NCBI GenBank assembly: GCA_012516175.1 | Contig: JAAYWZ010000203.1 | Coordinates: 1-33,271, forward strand | Origin: Bacilli bacterium | GTDB lineage: Bacteria > Bacillota_I > Bacilli_A > Haloplasmatales > Haloplasmataceae | DNA length: 33,271 bases | Direction: 5' to 3' | Shown here: positions 26,790-33,271 of the stretch, one piece after another | Position numbering within the stretch: position 1 is the first letter of the stretch | Layout of the letters: every line of letters begins with the position of its first letter | Program-made: the position numbers and the translations under genes | Notes under the pieces: generated by a model | Told to the model about the DNA's origin: nothing | What the model saw: the letters and a program-made list of their open reading frames with translations, nothing else | The model's database searches: none

Positions 26790-27230
26790 TTAATGCGGTA
26801 TTTCAAATACCATAACCGTCGCATTCTTATATTTAGTATTTAGGATACATTCTTCTGTAAGAAAGAAGTTCTCTTTCGGATACTCTTTAAAACCAAGGTT
26901 CGCAAAAATGTCAGTAAGAATAGGATTATTGACAATGACGTAGACCTCCCAAATATTCTGCTTACGTAAATTCGCAAAAAACATTTCATACATTTGTAAG
27001 ATTAACTCGTCAGCTAAATCTTTTTCAAAAATAAAATAACGAATTAAAGCTTTCTTCCTAAACATTTCATAAGTAATCATTCCCAAAACCTCGTCATTAT
27101 TTTCAATAAGAATTGCTCTTGGGAATAATTCTTCTTCAATCTCTTGCAATCCTTCTATTCCTTGTAGGAATTGCATTACTTTCTCATAATCTTTATGTTC
27201 ATATTGTTTAATCTTGACATCTTCATTCAT
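26790..27230 (-). CDS. GNAT-like acetyltransferase
   Basis: A 146-residue protein with the strand-helix layout of the GNAT fold: N-terminal IKQYEHKDYEKVMQFL, a central VLGMITYEMFRKKALIRYFIF and a late VIVNNPILTDIFANLGFKEY, which matches the GNAT C-terminal motif. The usual R/Q-x-x-G-x-G/A acetyl-CoA loop is not visible (the segment reads FEKDLADELI), so catalytic activity is uncertain. It follows spoIIR by 36 bases and probably shares its transcript; the substrate is unknown. Confidence 0.65.
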   Translation of the reverse strand: MNEDVKIKQYEHKDYEKVMQFLQGIEGLQEIEEELFPRAILIENNDEVLGMITYEMFRKKALIRYFIFEKDLADELILQMYEMFFANLRKQNIWEVYVIVNNPILTDIFANLGFKEYPKENFFLTEECILNTKYKNATVMVFEIPH

Positions 27231-27266
27231 AAGAATCCACCCCCTATAAATTATGTTTAAATTATG

Positions 27267-27830
27267 TTATTTATGTTTAAACCACTCTTTAATTTTCTCG
27301 ACAATTAAAAATGAATACTCTACCTTATCACTATCTATCTCATAATCGGTGGTAGCGAGATCAACAATACATAAAGTTGGAAATAAGACGCACCACCAGT
27401 TGTCACCTTCTCCCTCTCCTAAGACAATATACACAGATTCATATTTTCCCGCTGGATAAAGGGTATTATTATATACTTTTGTAGGAAAATAAGCCAGGCC
27501 ATAATCGACATAATAATTCATTTCTACTTCATTTTCTACCAACACTTTTTCGACAGCAGCTTTAATATCATCTAAATGGTTATAGATAATCATGCGGGCT
27601 TCCTCCGCATTTTCTGTATTATCGATTAATGGTCTAATTACTTCTAATACTTCATCTCTTACCTTTAATTTAATTTCTTGATCATAAATATCATTACTAT
27701 TACCCACAATCCTTAACCTAATCGCTTCTTCTGGTATATTGTCTTCAGTAGTACTCATAAAATGCAACTTATTGTTTAAAGCGATAAGTATACCGAAGAA
27801 TAATATTAAAATTGTTATGCCACGCCGCAA
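27267..27830 (-). CDS. spoIIR: stage II sporulation protein R
   Basis: SpoIIR is made in the forespore under sigma F and secreted to the intermembrane space, where it triggers SpoIIGA to process pro-sigma E and start the mother-cell programme. The 187-residue protein has an N-terminal signal or anchor (about 3-20) and the family hallmarks IPEEAIRLRIVGNSN, a helix-rich middle, YPAGKYESVYIVLGEGEGDNWWCVLFPTLC and a short polar tail. The start is TTG (27830) with AGGTGA eight bases upstream. That ribosome site lies in the 3' arm of the hairpin terminating the preceding hydrolase gene, so readthrough mRNA should be poorly translated. Confidence 0.93.
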   Translation of the reverse strand: MRRGITILILFFGILIALNNKLHFMSTTEDNIPEEAIRLRIVGNSNDIYDQEIKLKVRDEVLEVIRPLIDNTENAEEARMIIYNHLDDIKAAVEKVLVENEVEMNYYVDYGLAYFPTKVYNNTLYPAGKYESVYIVLGEGEGDNWWCVLFPTLCIVDLATTDYEIDSDKVEYSFLIVEKIKEWFKHK

Positions 27831-27875
27831 ATAAAATCACCTACCTTTCATAGTACATTATGATAGGTAGGTGAT
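27831..27875 (-). terminator. terminator of the hydrolase gene overlapping the spoIIR ribosome site
   Basis: Arms 27836-27851 and 27860-27875 pair over about 15 bases with one mismatch. On the minus strand the 3' arm carries GGTAGGTGAT, the spoIIR Shine-Dalgarno region, and is followed by TTTATTTG, in which TTG is the spoIIR start codon. Confidence 0.8.
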
Positions 27876-27892
27876 ATATTTTATGCAATAAT

Positions 27893-28792
27893 TTAATTTT
27901 TATTTAACCAATTGACAATATCTTGATAAACTTCATCTTTATTTAGTTCATTTAAAATCTCATGCCGACCATTAGGATAAAGTTTCATTTCCACATTATT
28001 AACTTGATTCTTTAACACTCGATATAAAGCCACGACACCCTTTCCTAAATTACCAACAGGGTCCTTGTCTCCAGAAATGATAAAAATAGGTGTTTGAGCA
28101 TTAATTTTGTTCATATTGGTTTTCTTACTAATAGCTAGCAAACCTTTAAAAAAGTCATAGTAGAACTGATTAGAACAGGTAAAACCACACATTTCATCTT
28201 GAATATACTTATCAACCACATTCTCATCACGACTTAACCAGTCAAATGCGGTGCGATTTGGCGCAAAGACTTTATTGTAACTGCCAAAGGATAAGCGTTC
28301 TAATAACTTACCTGGTGCTTTTTCCCCCTTAACGATACAAGCGATTTTACCTATCGCAGTCCCTAGTCTTAACATCTTAAAGCCATAATTACTACCACTT
28401 AAAATAGCGCCATCTACCTTATTATACATTTGGAGATATCTTAGGGTCACAAAGGAACCCATACTATGACCTAATAAATAAACTTTATGATTAGGAAATC
28501 TTTCTTTAGCATGGTTAACGATGATGTCAAGATCATAAACCATCTTATTAAAACCGTCTTTACCCAAAAAACCTTTTTCTTCATCAATAAGTATTGATTT
28601 ACCATGCCCACGGTGATCATAGGTAAAGACACCATAATTTTGCGAATTCAAGTAGTTCGCAAATTCATGATATCTATCACTATGCTCACACATTCCATGT
28701 ACACAAATGACTATCCCCTTCATGTCATCTAATAGATACTCATTGACATTGAGTTCTATATTTTCATAACCTATTAACTTAAAGTTGTTCAT
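27893..28792 (-). CDS. alpha/beta hydrolase, lysophospholipase/monoglyceride lipase type
   Basis: Serine hydrolase of the Hydrolase_4 group. Starting at 28792 (299 residues) it has the oxyanion region VICVHGMCEHSDRY, the second-strand signature FTYDHRGHGKS, the nucleophile elbow LLGHSMGSF, an aspartate in IISGDKDPVGN and a histidine in YPNGRHEILNE, giving a complete Ser-Asp-His triad. Family members cleave monoacylglycerols or lysophospholipids; the true substrate is unknown. An AAGGGGG site is 11-16 bases upstream of the ATG; the longer frame to 28837 has no ribosome site. A minus-strand TTGACA at 28831-28836 may belong to its promoter. Confidence 0.88.
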   Translation of the reverse strand: MNNFKLIGYENIELNVNEYLLDDMKGIVICVHGMCEHSDRYHEFANYLNSQNYGVFTYDHRGHGKSILIDEEKGFLGKDGFNKMVYDLDIIVNHAKERFPNHKVYLLGHSMGSFVTLRYLQMYNKVDGAILSGSNYGFKMLRLGTAIGKIACIVKGEKAPGKLLERLSFGSYNKVFAPNRTAFDWLSRDENVVDKYIQDEMCGFTCSNQFYYDFFKGLLAISKKTNMNKINAQTPIFIISGDKDPVGNLGKGVVALYRVLKNQVNNVEMKLYPNGRHEILNELNKDEVYQDIVNWLNKN

Positions 28793-28902
28793 TATATTAA
28801 CATCCCCCTTTAATATTATTTTAACACATAATGTCAAAAGTTCCTATTTATTATTGAAGTATTTATGTAATTGTTTTAAACTATAGAAGGAGATTGTGAG
28901 GT

Positions 28903-31128
28903 GTGAATATGAAAGAGTTAATCCAGGAAATACCGAATGATATTTTAACCATCCTTAAGAATTATCAGATTAATCAAGATGATATCATCATCTTAGCGAA
29001 AGGCGATTTAGACTTACATGGATATAATAGTACTAGTTATGTTTTAGGGACTAAAGATGCACTAATAACTATAAATGCTGAAGAAGATAGCGTATCATAC
29101 CTTGAAAATAAAGATATTGAAAAACTAACTTGCGAACAATTAGTAAGTTCAGGTATATTAGTAGCCACGGTAAATGGCGATGACTTAATTCTCTGTCAAT
29201 TTACGAATAGCGTCCTCCGTGACTTTAATTTATTCTGTAAGCTCTTTGAAAAAGTAAAGAGGGGGCAGACTTTAGAAGAAAGAGATTATAAGGCTCATGA
29301 ACTACCAAGAACATGCCCTAAATGCGGTAGTCTCTATGAAGACCCAGTGCGGAAAATCTGTCCTAAATGTTTCGATAAACGGAAAATTTTCTTTCGCGTT
29401 CTTTCCTATGTTCCGAAATATAAATTTCAAATTATTTTAATGTTAATATTAATGCTTATTTCGAGTGGATTAAATGTCTTCATTCCTTATCTTACTGGTA
29501 ATATCTTTTATGATGAAGTTTTAAAACAAGAAGGAGAACTATTTGGTAAGATTGGTTTTATTGTCATCAGCATCGCTATCGTAAAACTCTTGGCAACTTT
29601 AATAAGTATCTTATATGGAAGAATTAACTCTACCTTTTCTAGTAAGGTTATCTACGATTTAAAAACAGAGATCTTTAATGCTCTTCAAAAACTATCCTTA
29701 AGTTTCTTCAATAATAAGCAAACAGGAACTTTAATGAATAATGTCAATGGAGATGCAATGAACCTGCAATACTTCTTCCATGATGGTGTACCTTATTTTA
29801 TTGTGAATATCATTCAGTTCATTGGCATCTTCACAATCATGATGATTATTAATTGGAAGTTAACGCTCCTAGCACTTTTACCCATACCTCTTGTGACCTA
29901 TGCTTTAAAAAAGCTCTTTCCGATATTAGAAGTACTATACAACCGCATGTTTAGGCAAAACAGTGCCTTAAACTCCATCATTAGTGATTCCATCAATGGT
30001 TCCCGCGTAGTTAAGGCTTTTGGCCGTGAAGAAGCAGAAATCAAACGGTTCAGTGTGGTAAATCGTAGAAGTTATGAGGTTAATGTTAATGTAAATAGAA
30101 TTAATCAAACAGTCTTCCCACTAATCTATTTCTTTATGGGCACGAGTGGCTTAATCATCTGGAGTATAGGTTCCTGGTTAGTTGTAAATGACCAATTAAC
30201 CTTTGGTTCCTTGATATCCTTTACTGGATATATAGGGATGTTACTAGGACCACTAGAATTCATGACGAGGATTACTGACTGGTGGAGCAGTTGTATGAAC
30301 TCAGCTTCACGCATTTTTGAGATACTCGATACTGTTCCAGAAGTCGAAGAACACAAAGATGCGACGGTCCTTCCTAATATAAAAGGAGATATCACTTTCA
30401 AAAACGTCAGTTTCGAATATGAGCCTAATAAACCAATTCTAAAAGAGATAAATTTTGATATCAAAGCAGGCGAGATGATTGGTTTAGTCGGACATACTGG
30501 AGCTGGTAAATCAACTCTCGCTAATCTCATCTGCCGCTTGTATGATGTTAAAGAGGGACAAATTACTATCGATGGTATCGATATTCGCGATATCAGTCTT
30601 CATAGTCTCCATACACAAATTGGTTTTGTCTTACAGGAAACCTACTTATTCATGGGTAGTATCGCAGAAAATATTGCTTATGCAAGACCCGATGCCACTC
30701 GGGAAGAAATAATCGAAGCTGCCAAAATCGCGAATGCCCATGATTTCATCATGAAACTTCCTGAAGGTTACGATACTGTCATTGGTATCCGTGGTCAGAG
30801 CCTCTCTGGTGGTGAAAAACAACGGATTGCGATTGCGCGAGCTGTCTTATTAAACCCTCGTATTCTCATCCTTGATGAAGCCACAGCCAGTTTAGATACA
30901 GAAACGGAGAAACAAATTCAAGAAGCTTTAGAACGCTTAGTCAAAGGTAGAACAACAATTTCCATTGCTCATCGTTTATCAACTTTAAAGAATGCGGACC
31001 GTTTATTTGTGTTAGAAAATGGTCAGATTAAAGAAAGTGGGACACACGAAGAATTGATGAAATTAAAAGGTATTTATTTTAATTTAGTTAAAAAACAAAA
31101 TGAAGCATTACGCTTAAGGGGGGTTTAA
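28903..31128 (+). CDS. ABC exporter half-transporter with N-terminal PH-like domain and zinc ribbon
   Basis: A 741-residue fused membrane-ATPase protein. Residues about 1-120 form a beta-rich PH-like domain (SYVLGTKDALITI and following strands); a zinc ribbon follows (Cys138, 141, 153, 156; CPKCG and CPKC knuckles), then six transmembrane helices (about 172-460) and an ATPase with Walker A GHTGAGKS (530-537), Q-loop Gln578, LSGGE (634-638), ILILDE (654-659) and His690, all canonical. The start is GTG at 28903 with AAGGAGA upstream; the ATG six bases later is an alternative. One base separates it from the DUF1854 gene. This arrangement matches a poorly characterised DUF1854-associated exporter group that includes transporters annotated as cyanophycin-associated. 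The substrate is unknown. Confidence 0.88.
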   Translation: MNMKELIQEIPNDILTILKNYQINQDDIIILAKGDLDLHGYNSTSYVLGTKDALITINAEEDSVSYLENKDIEKLTCEQLVSSGILVATVNGDDLILCQFTNSVLRDFNLFCKLFEKVKRGQTLEERDYKAHELPRTCPKCGSLYEDPVRKICPKCFDKRKIFFRVLSYVPKYKFQIILMLILMLISSGLNVFIPYLTGNIFYDEVLKQEGELFGKIGFIVISIAIVKLLATLISILYGRINSTFSSKVIYDLKTEIFNALQKLSLSFFNNKQTGTLMNNVNGDAMNLQYFFHDGVPYFIVNIIQFIGIFTIMMIINWKLTLLALLPIPLVTYALKKLFPILEVLYNRMFRQNSALNSIISDSINGSRVVKAFGREEAEIKRFSVVNRRSYEVNVNVNRINQTVFPLIYFFMGTSGLIIWSIGSWLVVNDQLTFGSLISFTGYIGMLLGPLEFMTRITDWWSSCMNSASRIFEILDTVPEVEEHKDATVLPNIKGDITFKNVSFEYEPNKPILKEINFDIKAGEMIGLVGHTGAGKSTLANLICRLYDVKEGQITIDGIDIRDISLHSLHTQIGFVLQETYLFMGSIAENIAYARPDATREEIIEAAKIANAHDFIMKLPEGYDTVIGIRGQSLSGGEKQRIAIARAVLLNPRILILDEATASLDTETEKQIQEALERLVKGRTTISIAHRLSTLKNADRLFVLENGQIKESGTHEELMKLKGIYFNLVKKQNEALRLRGV

Positions 31129-31129
31129 A

Positions 31130-31618
31130 ATGAGTGAAATCACTTATCTTACACCAGAAAATGCGGAGTTTTTCCGTAATAAAAATGGCTTTCTAGGATT
31201 AAAGTTTAATAATACTGAATATCCCCGGGTAAACTTGATTAAAGCCTTCCCTTTTAATTATGAGAACAAATTTATCTCCGTCCGTGATAAAGACCAGAAG
31301 GAAATTGGCATTATTGAAGATATTAGCCTCTTCTCTCAAGAAATTCAAGAGTTGTTTAAAGAAGAAATTGAACGTCGCTATTATTTGCCCAAAATAACAA
31401 AAATCTACAACATTAAAGATGAATTTGGTTACAGTAATTGGGAAGTCGAAACCAATTTCGGTCGTCGTAAGTTCATCATTCGCCGAGATCCTAATAATTT
31501 CATTAATATTAGAGCTAACATGATTCTCATCATTGATGTCGATGGTAATCGCTATGAAATCCCTGACTACACCAAGTTAGATACGAAAAGTTTCAAGAAG
31601 ATTGAGTTATTGTTGTAG
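31130..31618 (+). CDS. DUF1854 protein, putative exporter accessory subunit
   Basis: A 162-residue soluble, beta-rich protein matching DUF1854: YPRVNLIKAFPFNYENKFIS, the middle EEIERRYYLPKITKIYNI, a WEVETNFGRRKFIIRRD strand pair and the C-terminal DVDGNRYEIPDYTKLD. In other genomes DUF1854 is found fused to or beside ABC exporters and has been proposed to bind ligand; its role is not known. Here it sits between two half-transporter genes, one base after the first and eight before the second, so a 1:1 complex with both is a reasonable inference. A GGGGG-type ribosome site lies inside the end of the upstream gene. Confidence 0.85.
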   Translation: MSEITYLTPENAEFFRNKNGFLGLKFNNTEYPRVNLIKAFPFNYENKFISVRDKDQKEIGIIEDISLFSQEIQELFKEEIERRYYLPKITKIYNIKDEFGYSNWEVETNFGRRKFIIRRDPNNFINIRANMILIIDVDGNRYEIPDYTKLDTKSFKKIELLL

Positions 31619-31626
31619 GTGGATAT

Positions 31627-33271
31627 ATGAAATTATTATTTAAATTACCAAAAGACATCGAGTCAAAGGTATTTGAAGATGGTGAACAAATCCTCTGTGC
31701 GACGCCCTATGATTTAGAAATACAAAATAATGTTAAAGGTTTCTTTGTTATTACTAGGACTTATTTCTATATTTTTTAAGAAAATGAATTAGTAAAAAAA
31801 GAAAAGATTTCTAAATATAAAGAATATCGCCATATCTTAGCGGTTGGTTTTGGTCATTTAGAAGCAGCTAATGATGAGGAAGAAACCCTACTCATTAGTT
31901 TCTCAATGAGACACATAAATCGCTATAAATCCATCGCTAACATCCTAAATTCCATCGTGAATAATCGGCTCCCGAAAATCACTAGCGATGATAAAGAAAA
32001 TACCTGTCCTAAATGTGGTAGACCTTATCGATTTGGATCACATGTTTGTCGTCATTGTTTAAATAAAAAAGTTGTCATTAAAAGACTATACGCTATTATT
32101 AAACCTTATTTGTTACCCCTATTCATATCCTTAATACTAATGTGGTTAATTACGGGAATTAATCTTTTATCACCAGTACTACATCGGATTTTAATCAATG
32201 ATTACTTAACCCCGAAAAAGAAAGATTTAATAGCCATCCTCTTATTAATTGGAGGGATTGGTTTATGTAATCTCACTAATACTTTAATTAATGTCGTAAA
32301 GAATCGCTTGATGATCAAAGTAAGTGCTAGTATTACTTACGATTTGCGCCAAACTGTTTATAGTAAAATTCAAGCTTTATCTATTAGTTATATTGAAGAG
32401 CGCAAAGCAGGCGAATTGATGAATCGTGTTACTGGTGATACTAATAGAGTACAACAGTTTATATCTAATGAGATTTCCATAGGCATTACCCAACTGTTAA
32501 CTTTAGGAGTAGTTACAGTACTACTCTTCATCATTAACTGGAAGATGGCCCTCTTTATTTTAATACCAGTACCATTCATTGTTCTATATTTCCGTTTTAT
32601 GAATCAAACCTTTAGAAGCATGTACCATTCCCAATGGCGTATCTCTGACCGCGCTAACTCCTTACTCCATGATATTTTAAGCGGTATTAGAGTCGTTAAA
32701 GCATTTGGAATGGAAGAAAGAGAAGTTAGTCGCTTCTCTAAAATAAGCAAAACCCTATCTGATGTCACCGCTAATAATGAAAAGCGTTATAATACTATCT
32801 TCCCAATTTTGAATTACCTCATGGGAATTGGTAGTTTCTTCATCTTATACTACGGTGGTACATTAATTTTAAAAGAAAAACTCCAATTAGGGGATCTAAT
32901 CCAATTTACTCAGTATTCCCAATTAATTTATGGTCCTTTAGGTTGGTTAACCTTTTTCCCTCGTTCTTTCACAAATGCGTTAACCGCTACTGAAAGAATT
33001 TTTGAAATCTTAGACGAGGAACCAAAAATCAAAAACCTCGTACCAGAATCTAATCAACCATTAGAAGGTACTGTAAAACTCGAACATGTCACTTTTGGTT
33101 ATCGTCCATATGAACCAGTCTTAAAGGATATTAACTTAGAAGTAAAACCAGGGGAAATGATTGGCTTAGTTGGTCATTCTGGAGCTGGTAAATCAACGAT
33201 GATTAATCTCATTATGCGTTTATATGATGTAGATGAAGGAAAGATTCTCATTGATAATCATGATATTAAAG
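31627..33271 (+). pseudogene. second ABC half-transporter of the operon, interrupted by an in-frame TAA and cut by the window end
   Basis: The frame from ATG 31627 encodes the same architecture as the first half-transporter: PH-like domain (about 20-115), zinc ribbon (Cys127, 130, 141, 144), six transmembrane helices and an ATPase seen up to just past Walker A (GHSGAGKS). Codon 51 (31777-31779) is TAA, after TYFYIF and before ENELVKK, inside the PH-like domain. The frame is the same before and after, so a single-base change such as GAA, CAA or AAA to TAA explains it, not an indel. The next in-frame ATG (31906) has no well-placed ribosome site. It may be a recent pseudogene, a sequencing error, or an mRNA reinitiating downstream to give a protein lacking most of the PH-like domain. 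Nothing else in the visible part is decayed. Confidence 0.75.

Noticed and set aside
30126-30530. Minus-strand ORF inside the first ABC half-transporter, and similar antisense ORFs in rpsI, pgk, gapA, cinA and speA
   Set aside because: They are shadows of strongly conserved genes on the opposite strand, with no ribosome sites or family features of their own.
31765-31785. Frameshift at the T6 run or programmed recoding as explanation for the TAA in the second half-transporter
   Set aside because: The frame is unchanged on both sides of the stop, so neither an indel nor a net frameshift is needed; no recoding signal is recognisable.
24285-33271. Cyanophycin pathway linked to the DUF1854 exporter
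   Set aside because: The annotation exists for relatives in other phyla, but no cyanophycin synthetase or cyanophycinase is visible here; proximity to speA/speB alone is not evidence.

Overview
The window is an AT-rich chromosomal segment of a low-GC Bacillota, probably from the class Bacilli. It uses the standard bacterial code: TGA serves as a stop in several genes, and the only tRNA-Trp seen reads TGG. Evidence for the lineage includes strong AGGAGG-type ribosome sites, a methionine T-box, a Bacillus-like tRNA cluster, a B. subtilis-type arginine decarboxylase, and two sporulation genes (pdaA-like and spoIIR). A spore-forming or formerly spore-forming Bacilli lineage (Turicibacter/Haloplasma-like, for example) fits, but genus cannot be fixed from sequence reading alone. 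Almost everything is housekeeping and on the minus strand; no insertion sequence, prophage or CRISPR array was seen.

Layout. 1-135: edge region with a decayed-looking motif and an imperfect inverted repeat. 136-2624 (-): 23S rRNA methyltransferase (RlmCD type) and a GT4 glycosyltransferase. 2782-5892 (-): TraX-like membrane protein, LUD protein, YihY membrane protein and the PdaA-like cortex deacetylase. 6012-6374 (+): short SSB. 6405-8002 (-): ABC-F ATPase with a nine-codon upstream leader ORF. 8160-9342 (-): fourteen tRNA genes with their own promoter and terminator. 9559-12832 (-): rpsI, rplM, and metG under a Met T-box. 12861-19801 (-): PTS enzyme I, pgk, cinA, alanine symporter and gapA, with Rex/CRP-like dyads at pgk and gapA. 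19947-22006 (-): NatAB-type ABC exporter. 22156-23106: GNAT (+) and MgtC-like protein (-). 23234-24109 (-): orphan coiled-coil protein behind a promoter with an 18-bp tandem repeat. 24285-26611 (-): speB and speA, a complete arginine to agmatine to putrescine route. 26790-28792 (-): GNAT, SpoIIR and an alpha/beta hydrolase. 28903-33271 (+): an unusual ABC exporter operon.

The part that looks least described is the final operon. Two ABC half-transporters each carry an N-terminal PH-like domain and a four-cysteine zinc ribbon ahead of the membrane domain, and a free-standing DUF1854 protein is encoded between them. The second half-transporter has an in-frame TAA at codon 51 and runs off the window. 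Other points of interest are the ABC-F leader peptide, terminator hairpins that bury the ribosome sites of yihY and spoIIR, and matching redox/CRP-type dyads at gapA and pgk.
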